Below are positions 19,586 through 28,407 of a DNA stretch of 64,000 nucleotides, one piece after another; within the stretch, counting starts at the first letter, position 1; each line of letters opens with the position of its first letter. The translations under genes and the position numbers were made by a program. This DNA is from Methylosinus sp. PW1. Its GTDB lineage: Bacteria; Pseudomonadota; Alphaproteobacteria; Rhizobiales; Beijerinckiaceae. The notes beneath the pieces were generated by a model. That model ran no database searches, had not been told where the DNA came from, and saw only the letters and a list, made by a program, of their open reading frames with translations. The DNA lies in NCBI RefSeq assembly GCF_000745215.1, contig NZ_JQNK01000002.1, positions 248,001 to 312,000 on the forward strand, read 5' to 3'.

Positions 19586-21928
19586 TCAAAATCGATAGAT
19601 GAACTCATTGGAGTTCGCGACAGTGTGAACGAGATCGACGAGGGCGGAGGCGCGCAGCGGATCCAGTGTCGGCGCAACGTCGCCGGTCGGCAAAGCAATC
19701 GACAATTTTCCGTCATTGCCTTTGCTGGCGATCAGCTGCCTCTGCTTTTCGAGGAATGCCGCGAGCACCGCTTTCTCCGATGCGTCCGGCTTTCTCGCGA
19801 AGAGTATTTCGTAGAGACGTTCGAATTGCGCTGATTCGTCGCCTCCGACCTCCGCAAGAAGCCGCCCCGCCAGCGCCTGCGACCATTCGAACACGATGTC
19901 GCTGTTGACGAGCGCGAGCGCTTGCAGCGGCGTCGTCGTCACATCGCGCTTGCTGTGAACTTGCTGGGTGTTAGCCGGGTCGAAGGGTTCGAGTAGAGGA
20001 TAAGGCACGCTGCGCCGCGCGAAGATATAGAGGCTGCGGCGGTTGTGATCTTTCGGGTCCTTCGAAACCTCCCAAGCGGAGCCCGCATTCAAATTGCTCG
20101 GAACAGGCGGAAACACGCTCGACCCTCCGATGCGTTGATCCAGCCGGCCGGAGGCGGCGAGCAGCGAGTCGCGAATTTGCTCGGCGTCTAGCCGCTTGCG
20201 CGGGAACACGGCGAGCAGCTTGTTCTCCGGATCGATCGCCGCTACCTCTTCCCGATAATCCGACGACTGGCGATAGACGCGCGACAGCAGAATCTGCCGA
20301 TGCAACGTCTTGACGCTCCATCCGCCCTTCACGAAGTCGGAGGCGAGACGATCCAATAGCTCCGGATGCGTCGGCTTGTCGCCTGCCTTGCCGAAGTCAC
20401 TGACCGTTCCGACGATTCCCTTGCCGAAATATTCGTTCCACACACGATTCACATAGACGCGCGGCGTCAGCTGATTGCTGGAGTCGACGAGCCAATTCGC
20501 CAGCGCCAGCCTTCGTCCCGAAGATGTGGCTGTCGGCGTGATGACGGGCTTATCGCTCGTAAGAGCTTCTGGAAAAGCAGGCTGCGCTTCGTCGAGCGGC
20601 CGCTCGTGATTGCCACCGAACAATATATAAGTAGGCGGCGCGTCGGAATGTCCGAGTTCCGTCACCGCCGTTATCGTGTTCGATCCCTTTTTGGGTCGGA
20701 GCGCGTCGAACTTCTTCAAATCCTCGAGGAGAGACTTGTACTCGGCAGCCAGCTTGAGGAACTCGTCGCGTGAGACGGTGATGCGGGGTCCACCGGCGGC
20801 TTCGCCTCCCTCCGAGAAGCGCGCATAGACGTCCACAGGAAGATTGCGCAGAAACAGTCCGAGGCGATCATCGGTCGAGTTGATCGCGACACGATGGTTG
20901 AGCCATCGGTCGAAGGCGTCCCATTCCTCTTTCGGCTTGAGAATATGCGCTTGGCTGCTCGCCTCGTAACGCTCTTTGTTGAAAGCCGACAACACGTCGC
21001 GAAATTGCTCGACGATCTCTTTTCGACGATTCTTATTCGCGCGAATCGCCTCGTCATATTTCGCCTGCGCCGCTTTGAATTCGTTTTCGGCTTCTCCCGG
21101 CGCGGCCACCGGCGTCCTCTCATCGACGCTCGTGTTGGCGAAGAACGCCTGCAAGGAGAAATAGTCCTTTTGGGTGAATTTGTCCGACTTGTGATTATGG
21201 CATCGCGCACAGCCGACCGTCGTGCCGAGCACGACCGACCCGACAGTGTCGGTTATCTCTGTCGCGACCTGATATTTTCTCAGCACCAGATCCCGAGCGT
21301 TGACGTTTTCGGGAAAGGCGGCGAGAAATCCCGTCGCAGTCAGCGCTTCCTGGTCGCCCGGCGCCAACTCGTCGCCCGCGATCTGTTCTCGGATGAAGCG
21401 CGAATACGGCTTGTCGCTGTTGAACGCGTTGATGACATAGTCGCGATAGCGATAGAAATTGCCACGCGTCTCGTCGCCTTGGAAACCCGCGCTATCGGCA
21501 TAACGCGCCAGATCGAGCCACCGCCGCGCCTGCCGCTCGCCATAATGCGGCGAGGCCAGAAGACGATCCACCAGCTTTTCGTAGGCGTCCGGGGCGTCGT
21601 CATTCACGAAGCGCGCGACGTCCTCGGGCGTCGGAATGACTCCCCAGACATCCAAGGTCGCGCGGCGAATGAAAGCGGCGCGATCGGCGTCCGGCGAGGG
21701 GGCGAGATTGGCCTGCTCCAGCTTTGCGAGGATGAATGCGTCGATCGGCGTCCGCTGCCACTCTGCGCGCGCTACTGTCGGCGTCGCCGGAGCCCGCAAC
21801 GGCTGATACGCCCAATGCGTCCGATTACCGCCGGAGGCCGACCTTCCGTCGTCTGCGGCCAGAGCGACCGAGATCGCGGAGGCCGCCGCCAGGGACATAA
21901 AAAATGTCTTTTTCGTCATGCGCATCAT
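19586..21928 (-). CDS. DUF1549/DUF1553 (PSCyt2/PSD1) protein, exported
   Basis: The 780-residue protein has a signal peptide (hydrophobic stretch FFMSLAAASAISVALA). DUF1549 follows, from about residue 55 to 260, with FIRRATLDVWGVIPTPEDV, HYGERQARRWLDLARYADS and the haem-c-like CARCHNHK (C-x-x-C-H). DUF1553 comes after a coiled linker (about residues 290-360), with LALANWLVDSSNQLTPRVYVNRVW and DVTTTPLQALALVN. The N-terminal planctomycete cytochrome c domain seen in many relatives is absent. It is the first gene of a two-gene operon with DUF1501, between two TonB-dependent receptors. Such pairs are thought to act on surface or imported substrates, but no reaction is established. Confidence 0.88.
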   Translation of the reverse strand: MMRMTKKTFFMSLAAASAISVALAADDGRSASGGNRTHWAYQPLRAPATPTVARAEWQRTPIDAFILAKLEQANLAPSPDADRAAFIRRATLDVWGVIPTPEDVARFVNDDAPDAYEKLVDRLLASPHYGERQARRWLDLARYADSAGFQGDETRGNFYRYRDYVINAFNSDKPYSRFIREQIAGDELAPGDQEALTATGFLAAFPENVNARDLVLRKYQVATEITDTVGSVVLGTTVGCARCHNHKSDKFTQKDYFSLQAFFANTSVDERTPVAAPGEAENEFKAAQAKYDEAIRANKNRRKEIVEQFRDVLSAFNKERYEASSQAHILKPKEEWDAFDRWLNHRVAINSTDDRLGLFLRNLPVDVYARFSEGGEAAGGPRITVSRDEFLKLAAEYKSLLEDLKKFDALRPKKGSNTITAVTELGHSDAPPTYILFGGNHERPLDEAQPAFPEALTSDKPVITPTATSSGRRLALANWLVDSSNQLTPRVYVNRVWNEYFGKGIVGTVSDFGKAGDKPTHPELLDRLASDFVKGGWSVKTLHRQILLSRVYRQSSDYREEVAAIDPENKLLAVFPRKRLDAEQIRDSLLAASGRLDQRIGGSSVFPPVPSNLNAGSAWEVSKDPKDHNRRSLYIFARRSVPYPLLEPFDPANTQQVHSKRDVTTTPLQALALVNSDIVFEWSQALAGRLLAEVGGDESAQFERLYEILFARKPDASEKAVLAAFLEKQRQLIASKGNDGKLSIALPTGDVAPTLDPLRASALVDLVHTVANSNEFIYRF

Positions 21929-21987
21929 GGGGATCCCTCGACATAACCGCTTTGTCGCCGCTTGAAAGTGGGATGTCCCGGTCGCGG

Positions 21988-22020
21988 CTAAATCCTATCT
22001 AAAGAGTATATAATATGCGG
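21988..22020 (-). promoter_or_regulatory. AT-rich promoter-like block upstream of the DUF1549 operon
   Basis: On the minus strand the block contains TATATACTCTTTAG followed by GATAGGATTTAG, about 60 bases above the start codon. A close relative, TACTCTATTAATTTGATAGG followed by ATTAG, lies upstream of receptor 5, and a related one lies upstream of receptor 4. The match among three genes suggests a shared promoter or operator. Confidence 0.45.
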
Positions 22021-22223
22021 ATTCTGTCAATCCCATTCAAGGGGGAATCCCATCGTGCGCCGGCCGGCTCCGCATCCGCGCAGGGACGACGCATAATACA
22101 TCTAATGGCGCCAATATATCAGAGAACGTGGGGAACAATGCATCCGCCGGCATCGCGCAGCTGTAGTGCTCGCACCTCGCCGCGCATTTTCTTCGCGGAC
22201 GGGCTCGACGAAGGAGACGCCTT

Positions 22224-22260
22224 ATAATACAGTATTATCGATCTGCAATATGTATTATCG
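22224..22260 (+). promoter_or_regulatory. Palindrome and direct repeat upstream of receptor 2
   Basis: ATAATAC-A-GTATTAT is a perfect inverted repeat with a one-base centre (22224-22238). GTATTATCG occurs at 22232-22240 and again at 22252-22260, exactly 20 bases apart, or about two helical turns. The second copy touches the GGAGG ribosome binding site of the receptor gene. This looks like a regulator-binding region. Confidence 0.45.
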
Positions 22261-22268
22261 GAGGCGTC

Positions 22269-24833
22269 ATGCCCGTTGCCGATCGATTTCTTCCTCGCGG
22301 GCCGTCATGCGAGCCATTTGACGCGCGGAAGCGCCGGCATGCGTCCTGGCGCAGCCGTTTCGACTCCGATCGTCTCCGTAATCGGATCTTATCGTCCGTC
22401 TGCTTGGCCTCTTGCGCTTTCGGCATAGCGAACGCGAGCGCGATCCGCCGAGCGCAAGGTCAGGAGGCGACCATCGCCGACGTGACCGTGGGCGCTCAAC
22501 GGGGGGAATTGACGAAGCAAGAGCAGAAGGTGCTGCTGGAGACGCCCCGGTCCGCCGCGATCATCAATGGCGAAAAGGCAGAGGAGCAGCGTCTGGATCG
22601 CCTCGACGACTTCGCGCTACGCGTTCCGAACTATAGGCCCAACACCGGCAATCCAGAAACATCGCTTCCAGCGATCCGCGGCATGGGATCGGGACGCGTA
22701 TTGCAAATCGGCGGCGAGTCCGACACCGGCTTCGTGCAGGACAATGTCTTCTGGAAGTATGTCGGCTTTCAGTGGGGCGACTATGTCGATCTCGATTCCT
22801 TCGAGATAGGGCTCGGCCCTCAGGGAACGGCGGGTGGCAAGAACACGACCGTGGGCACGATCGGCGTGCGCACGCAATTGCCCTCGTTCGACCGCAAGGC
22901 GACATTCGAGACCTCCTACGCCAATTACAGCCGGATCATCGAGAAGCTGAACGTCACCGGGCCGGTCATCGATGAGAAGCTCGCCTATCGCGTCGCCTTT
23001 TATCTCGATCAGGGCGACGGCTGGATTCGCGATCAGGCGACCGGGGCCGGCTATCTGAACAATCATCGCTGGGGCGTGCGCGGGCAATTGCTCTATGTCG
23101 GCGACGAATTCACCGACCGCCTGATCTTCAATCGCGCGAGCTCCTACGAATATAACAATTACGGGAAATCGGGACGCGGCCCCTTCTCGGATTCGGCCGT
23201 GCTCTATGCGAACGGAACCTTCGGGACGAAGTTTTCGCAGACATTGTGGAACCGACTCGGCCGGCCGGTCCTCACCTTCGATCCCTACAGGCCCTATGTC
23301 GTCGGCTTCGGAACGCACGAGGCCCAGACATTGAGCGTGTCGAATCAGATCGATCGCCAAATCGGCGAGAATACGCTCACGTCGATCTCGGCATGGGGGC
23401 AATATTACACCCATCCAAATTCTCCCGAGACGCCGGCCGGGGGCGCGCAAGGGACCGAAACGAACAATGGATACGGCAATATCTGGGTCGATCAATATTC
23501 GCAGGAGATCCGGCTCGCTTCGCCCAAGGATCGGCAATTGGAATGGCAGACGGGAATCTATTCGCTCTATGAAAAGCTCTGGGATTTTTCAGGAAATAAT
23601 TTTGGAACAGACGCGGCGAAGTGGTACAATAACTCCGCATTGCAGCGCGGTTTCCAACAGCGCCAGACCGGAAAGTCGAACACTTTTCAGCTCGCCGCTT
23701 TCGGCCAGGCGTCATACCATCTCGATGAGAAATGGACTCTGACCCTCGGCCTGCGCGACAGCTATGAGGTGAAGGAGGGCTCCAATTTCGCCTGGATCAA
23801 CGCCTGGAGCACGAGCTATTCGGTGCAGCAGGTCTATACGGCGGTTCGCGGGGCGACAGGCGCCGGCATTTTCGACACCGGCGGCCAGACGAAGAAGCGC
23901 AATATGTTCACGGGGATATTCAACCCGAAATACAAGGTCGACGACAATATCACACTCTACGGCCTTGTCGGGCGTGGCGAGAAGGCCGGGGCGATCAATA
24001 TTTCCGCGCTGCCGATCATGGATGGCCTTACGTTCAAAGGCTTTCAATCGGTGGTCACGAAGCCGGAGACCTCGTGGGATTACGAGATCGGCGCCAAGAC
24101 GAGCTGGCTCGACGGGCGCTTGGTCGCCAATATGAATCTCTATTGGTCCGACATTTTCAATCTTCAGGACCAGTTGACCGATACGAGCTATCTCGACAGC
24201 ACTGGCCAGCCTCTGCGCCTGACCTATCTCGGCAACATACCTCACATACGCCTGCGCGGCGTCGAGTTCGATGGGCGCTGGAGTCCGATCGAACGCCTGC
24301 AACTGAACCTTTCTGGCGCCTACACCGAGGTCCGCTACATCGACTTTGCCAATGCGGCTCCTCCCTCCGACTGGATATGGCCAACGCCCAATCCCGTCCC
24401 GGCGGGGTTCATCAAAGCGCCTCTGACCCTTTCGCGCTCCAACACCCGCTGGGAGAATCTGCCGAAATGGGCGTTCAACATAGGCGCCGACTATGAACAT
24501 CCTCTGGGTCCTCTGTTCAGCGATTTCGGGCCGAGCTGGGCCGCTCCCGTCAATGGCTTCGCCTATGTGAACGTGGCCTGGAAAGATAGAACACAGCTCA
24601 CTGATCCGCATTCGGTGTTTCAATATTGGCAGGCGGCCTATTCTCTCGTCGATTTCGGCTTTGGCCTGCGCACGGAAGACAAGCGCTACAGCTTGTCGGT
24701 CTGGAGCAAGAACCTCTTCGACAAGCGCTATTTCACCTCGTGGACGGCGGGGACGACAACTTCGCCGGCGACCGTCGGCTTGCAAGATCTGCCGCGCACT
24801 TTCGGCGGTACGTTGAAGGTCACGCTCGACTAA
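22269..24833 (+). CDS. TonB-dependent receptor, paralogous family member 2
   Basis: The 854-residue receptor has an unusually long charged N-region (about 39 residues) before the signal hydrophobic stretch ILSSVCLASCAFGIANASA; the start is supported by GGAGG four bases upstream. The TonB box is probably IADVTVG. The plug carries PAIRGMGSGRVLQIGG, GFVQDNVFWKYVGFQWGDY and GLGPQGTAGGKNTT, and the barrel ends in GGTLKVTLD. It is the closest relative of receptor 1 across the plug and first barrel strands and is divergent from the DUF1549 operon, so the four genes form one locus. Substrate unknown. Confidence 0.92.
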   Translation: MPVADRFLPRGPSCEPFDARKRRHASWRSRFDSDRLRNRILSSVCLASCAFGIANASAIRRAQGQEATIADVTVGAQRGELTKQEQKVLLETPRSAAIINGEKAEEQRLDRLDDFALRVPNYRPNTGNPETSLPAIRGMGSGRVLQIGGESDTGFVQDNVFWKYVGFQWGDYVDLDSFEIGLGPQGTAGGKNTTVGTIGVRTQLPSFDRKATFETSYANYSRIIEKLNVTGPVIDEKLAYRVAFYLDQGDGWIRDQATGAGYLNNHRWGVRGQLLYVGDEFTDRLIFNRASSYEYNNYGKSGRGPFSDSAVLYANGTFGTKFSQTLWNRLGRPVLTFDPYRPYVVGFGTHEAQTLSVSNQIDRQIGENTLTSISAWGQYYTHPNSPETPAGGAQGTETNNGYGNIWVDQYSQEIRLASPKDRQLEWQTGIYSLYEKLWDFSGNNFGTDAAKWYNNSALQRGFQQRQTGKSNTFQLAAFGQASYHLDEKWTLTLGLRDSYEVKEGSNFAWINAWSTSYSVQQVYTAVRGATGAGIFDTGGQTKKRNMFTGIFNPKYKVDDNITLYGLVGRGEKAGAINISALPIMDGLTFKGFQSVVTKPETSWDYEIGAKTSWLDGRLVANMNLYWSDIFNLQDQLTDTSYLDSTGQPLRLTYLGNIPHIRLRGVEFDGRWSPIERLQLNLSGAYTEVRYIDFANAAPPSDWIWPTPNPVPAGFIKAPLTLSRSNTRWENLPKWAFNIGADYEHPLGPLFSDFGPSWAAPVNGFAYVNVAWKDRTQLTDPHSVFQYWQAAYSLVDFGFGLRTEDKRYSLSVWSKNLFDKRYFTSWTAGTTTSPATVGLQDLPRTFGGTLKVTLD

Positions 24834-25498
24834 TATCGAGCGCTGTCGGCGGCTAGGCTCTTGCGCGAACGACGTGAGCCGAAAATGGTCCTCGCGTGCG
24901 CGCCCGAACGCTGGGGCAATGGGCTATGCGGAGCTCAGATAATCCTTTCAAAAGCGCCATTCCGACAGCAATCGCCGGTGCCTGCGATTACACGCTCGAC
25001 TTTCACGACCTCATGGCGCTCAAATCTTTGGAAAGCAATCTCGACGTGCGATGATCGATCCGACGACGTCACTCGGGTCATCGCAGTCGCTGCTCACCCT
25101 CGGGCTTACGAGCGACGACATCGAATGGACGTGCGACGACCAACTTGCGAGCGGTCGGTGAGCGATGGAATGACGAGAAAGCTGGCGTTTGGACCCGTCG
25201 GCGCGTCGAGCTCGCGAAGTCTCGATAGAGACGCAACCCTTGGCTTCGAAGCCGGCGAGATTGTCGGTGATGAGGAGATCGGCGTTCGCCGACGGCGCAG
25301 TTTCGCCGGCCGGAGCAGCGTGCACAGCACGCCTCGGGACAGCGAATGTGAAAGTTTGACCCATTGCGGGCGCCTCCGCCCGCGGGGGCGAACGTCCGAT
25401 TGCATCGACAACAGACATTCCGGTATCCGGGACGAAAGCCGAGCAATACACATCCTATCGGCGCTGGGCTTCCGTCTCGACAGAATGTTCGCTCCTGA
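24834..25498. other. Region without recognisable gene
   Basis: Several overlapping frames on both strands are open for 100-200 codons, as expected in GC-rich DNA, but none has a signature I recognise, a clear ribosome binding site or family-like composition. The region may hold the lost 5' part of the DUF2063 gene that follows. Confidence 0.4.
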
Positions 25499-25502
25499 AT
25501 GA

Positions 25503-26228
25503 AAGCCGCCTCGGCGGACATATCGGGATTCGCCGCGCGCCGATCGCAAGACGCTGTTCGGAGTCTATGTCGACGCCTATCGTTTGCGTCTCGCCGAATT
25601 CATCTCCAATGATTTTCCGACTCTGCGTGAATTTATGCGCGATGACGCCTTCGGCGCTCTGGTCGAGGCGTATATCGCCGCGGCGCCGTCGCGCCATCGC
25701 AATGCGCGATGGTATGCGTGGCGTTTGCCCGAGTTCATGCGCGAGAGCCCGCAGTGGAGAAGCGACCGAGCGGCCTGTGATCTCGCGCTGTTCGAGAGAG
25801 GCTTGGCGGATGCGTTCGATGCTGCGGATGGTCCGACGCTCGCCATAGACGCGCTGGCCGCCACAGAGGCTGAAGACTGGCCGCGACTGGTCTTCGAATT
25901 TCATCCGAGCGTCGCGACGCTCGACCTCGCCAAAGGGGTCGCGCGCCTCTACGGCGCGCTCGTCGATGGGGAGGAGGCCGAGCGCCCCGATCAAGAAAGC
26001 GTCGAAACGATTCTCATCTGGCGCAGAGACGACGAGCCCGTCTATCGCGAGATCGGCGAGGACGAGCGTCTCGCGCTCATCGAGGCGCGAGACGGCAAGA
26101 GCTTCGGCGATATTTGCACGCTGCTCGAGTTTCAGAACAATGACGAGACTCTGTTGCAGCGCGCCGCCGGGTTCCTCGCGCAATGGTTCACAGACGGTCT
26201 GGTGACGAGAATTTCGCTGTCCGCGTGA
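25503..26228 (+). pseudogene. Second DUF2063 (BufC-like) gene, 5' end damaged
   Basis: From 25503 the frame encodes about 241 residues typical of DUF2063: LFGVYVDAYRLRLAEFISND with FPTLREFM near the N terminus, DWPRLVFEFHPSVATLDLA in the middle, and WRRDDEPVYREI towards the end. No normal start codon lies ahead of the conserved VYVDAYRLRL, and a stop at 25500 closes the frame. An ATG at 25499 in another frame gives MKAASADISGFAARR, which would join after a one-base shift near 25540. So the gene is N-terminally frameshifted or truncated. It converges tail to tail on the bufferin operon (12 bases from the DoxX stop). Confidence 0.7.
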
Positions 26229-26239
26229 CGCGCCCGCTC

Positions 26240-26725
26240 TCACATATGCGCGCACCGGCGCGGCAGCAGGCGATCGATCGAAACGACGCCCGGTCCGCGC
26301 GCGACGACGAGCAGCAGGCAGGTCGCCCAGACGCCATGCGTCGGCCATGCGTCGGGATAGACGAAGATTTCGATCACCAGCGTCATGGCGAGCAGCGCCG
26401 CTGCGGCGAGCCGGCTCGCGAGACCGAACAGGAGCAGAACCGGAAAAACATGCTCCATGATCGTGGCGGCATGCGCCGCGACGACGGGATCGAGCAGCGG
26501 CAGCTTATAATCTTCCTTGAAGAGATAGACGGCGTTTTCCGAGACGCGCCAACCCTCGAGCTTCGTCTGTCCGGACTGCCAGAAGACGGCGGCCGGGAAA
26601 ATGCGGGCGCCGAGCGCGATGAGGGAATAGGGAATGCGTTCGAGCGCCCCGATCACGCGCTGCGTGAGGACGCAGAGCGACGCTCCCGATGCGGGCCGCG
26701 TCGCTTCATGAGCGGAATCATTCAT
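26240..26725 (-). CDS. DoxX family membrane protein of the bufferin operon
   Basis: The 161-residue protein has four predicted membrane spans in the DoxX pattern, with YSLIALGARIFPAAVFWQSG near the first, FPVLLLFGLASRLAAAALL in the middle and PGVVSIDRLL at the end. Its ATG overlaps the bufC stop (ATGA). DoxX proteins are regular members of DUF692/DUF2063/DUF2282 operons, where they are thought to serve a redox or membrane role; this is not proven. Confidence 0.88.
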   Translation of the reverse strand: MNDSAHEATRPASGASLCVLTQRVIGALERIPYSLIALGARIFPAAVFWQSGQTKLEGWRVSENAVYLFKEDYKLPLLDPVVAAHAATIMEHVFPVLLLFGLASRLAAAALLAMTLVIEIFVYPDAWPTHGVWATCLLLVVARGPGVVSIDRLLPRRCAHM

Positions 26726-27501
26726 GTGTCACCTCTGAATGCAGTGAAAAATCCTGCCGTGAGCGCCTCGACGAGCGCCATGGACAAATCGAATGTCGGC
26801 TCCTCGGCGATCGCGGCGCGAACGGCGTCGCCGAATTCGGCGCCCGCGGCGAGGCGCTGAAGGAAGGCCGCTCCGCCCGGCGCGAGGCGATGTGTCTCGA
26901 CGCGCATTCGCGGACGGGTCACGAGAGCGTCCTCGGCGTCCCAATGCTCGAGCGGCGCCGCCTCGGCTTCGCCCGCGTTCATCGCCCATATCGTCACCAT
27001 CGGATGATCGGACCGCAGGACGAAGGCCGATGGGTGAATTTCGAAAGTGAGCTCCGCCAGACGATCGGGAGCGACCGAGGCCAGCGATAGCGGCGACAGC
27101 GGCTCTCTGTCGACGGCGTGATAGGCGCGTACGCGCGCATCCTCGAGCCGCGCGACATCGGCGAGATAGGGCAGCTCAGAAGCGGGCGCGAAGCCCGCGA
27201 CGAAATCGGCGAAATCCTCGCCATATTCGAGCAGCACAGCGGAGGTCGGCGGCCGCAGGAGCACGAACTCGCGCGCCATTGCGGCGAAAAATTCTTCGCC
27301 CACGAGACGCTCCACCGCGGGAAAGCGTGTGGCCAGCGCCCGGATGAGCCCGCCGATGACGCTATTGCGATAGACCTCGAAACGATCGGCGGCCGCGCCC
27401 CTCTCGGAAACCAGAGAAGCAGGCGCCGCGAGACGCGCCTCGCGCAGGGCGGCGGCGAATTGCGCCTGCGCTCTCTCCCACATTCGCGCGGTCTCTCTCA
27501 T
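26722..27501 (-). CDS. bufC: DUF2063 partner protein of the bufferin-modifying enzyme
   Basis: The ATG at 27501 overlaps the bufB stop (ATGA), giving a 259-residue protein. The N-terminal DUF2063 domain has FEVYRNSVIGGLIRALATRF with PAVERLVGEEFF, and LPYLADVARLEDARVRAYHA marks its end; the C-terminal half carries FEIHPSAFVLRSDHP. Proteins of this family bind the precursor peptide and present it to the DUF692 (MNIO) enzyme. The three-way overlap bufB-bufC-DoxX shows tight coupling. Confidence 0.92.
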   Translation of the reverse strand: MRETARMWERAQAQFAAALREARLAAPASLVSERGAAADRFEVYRNSVIGGLIRALATRFPAVERLVGEEFFAAMAREFVLLRPPTSAVLLEYGEDFADFVAGFAPASELPYLADVARLEDARVRAYHAVDREPLSPLSLASVAPDRLAELTFEIHPSAFVLRSDHPMVTIWAMNAGEAEAAPLEHWDAEDALVTRPRMRVETHRLAPGGAAFLQRLAAGAEFGDAVRAAIAEEPTFDLSMALVEALTAGFFTAFRGDT

Positions 27502-28367
27502 GCGGCCCGCCGCGCTGCGCCGTCGAGAACGGATTGCGCGCGCTGCGCCTCCTGCGCGAGCGCCGCCCATTCGGGCGTTTCATTGTCCCATTCGACGAGG
27601 GTCGCGACAGGACCTGTCTGCGCGAGCGCCTGACCGAAAAGCGCCCATACGGCCTCGCCCACAGGGGCGCAATGGGCGTCGAGCGCAAAAGCCTCGCCAC
27701 GCGCGCCGCGCGTCTCGAAATGGCCGGCGAGATGGATTTCGCGCACATGAGCGAAAGCGAATCTGGACAAATAGGCCGCCGCGACGAAGCCCTTGTTCGT
27801 CGCCGTCACATAGATGTTCTCGACGTCGAGAAGCAATCCGCAGCCGCTGCGATCGGCGATCTCGGCGAGAAACTCGGGCTCGGAAATCTCCGTTTCCACG
27901 AAAGAGAGATAGGTCGCTGGATTTTCCAGCAAAATCTGCCGCCCGAGACAGCTCTGGATCTCGTCGACCTTCTCGATCGCCCGCTCCAGCGTTTCGCGCG
28001 TGTAGGGCAGCGGCAGGAGATCGTTGAAGAAGACGCCGCCATGCGTCGACCAGGCCAGATGCTCGGAAATGCTCTCCGGCCGATAGCGGTCGCAGAGAGC
28101 GCGCAATCGCTCCAAATGTCGACGATCGATCGGCTCGCTGGAGCCGATCGAAAGCCCGACGCAGTGAATCGAAAGCGGATATTCCTGGCGAAGACGCGAG
28201 AGCTGGCGATGCGGCGGACCGCCATCGCCCATGTAATTTTCCGCGTGAATCTCGAAAAACCCCACGGAAGGCGCGCCGGAGAAGATCGCATCGAAATGCG
28301 CCGGCTTGAAGCCGACCCCGGCGAGAGCAGGAAGACGGGACGAAAAGGTCGAAACGGTTTCGCCCAT
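27498..28367 (-). CDS. bufB: DUF692 multinuclear non-haem iron-dependent oxidase (MNIO) of the bufferin pathway
   Basis: The ATG at 28367 gives 289 residues. The TIM-barrel MNIO ligands are all visible: EIHAEN (H41, E43, N44), HCVGLSIGS (H68), SEHLAWS (E102, H103), LLENPATYL (E148), DVENIYV (D181, E183, N184), EIHLAGH (E210, H212, H216), DAHCAPVG (D230, H232) and TLVEWD (E259). Enzymes of this group use two or three iron ions to oxidise cysteines of the precursor, giving thiooxazole-type heterocycles in bufferins. It follows bufA by 40 bases and overlaps bufC. It is related to MbnB of methanobactin synthesis, but the neighbours identify it as the bufferin type. Confidence 0.94.
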   Translation of the reverse strand: MGETVSTFSSRLPALAGVGFKPAHFDAIFSGAPSVGFFEIHAENYMGDGGPPHRQLSRLRQEYPLSIHCVGLSIGSSEPIDRRHLERLRALCDRYRPESISEHLAWSTHGGVFFNDLLPLPYTRETLERAIEKVDEIQSCLGRQILLENPATYLSFVETEISEPEFLAEIADRSGCGLLLDVENIYVTATNKGFVAAAYLSRFAFAHVREIHLAGHFETRGARGEAFALDAHCAPVGEAVWALFGQALAQTGPVATLVEWDNETPEWAALAQEAQRAQSVLDGAARRAA

Positions 28368-28407
28368 GCCGCTCCCCGCGCGCCTTTGTGACGGAATGTC
28401 GCGAAGA

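Noticed and set aside
25020..25451. Minus-strand frame containing CVSIET, like the C-terminal end of bufA
   Set aside because: Only six residues match, the underlying DNA is itself near-palindromic (GTCTCGATCGAGAC-like), and neither the four-cysteine pattern nor the DYQG-AWKYVP block is present. I treat it as chance.
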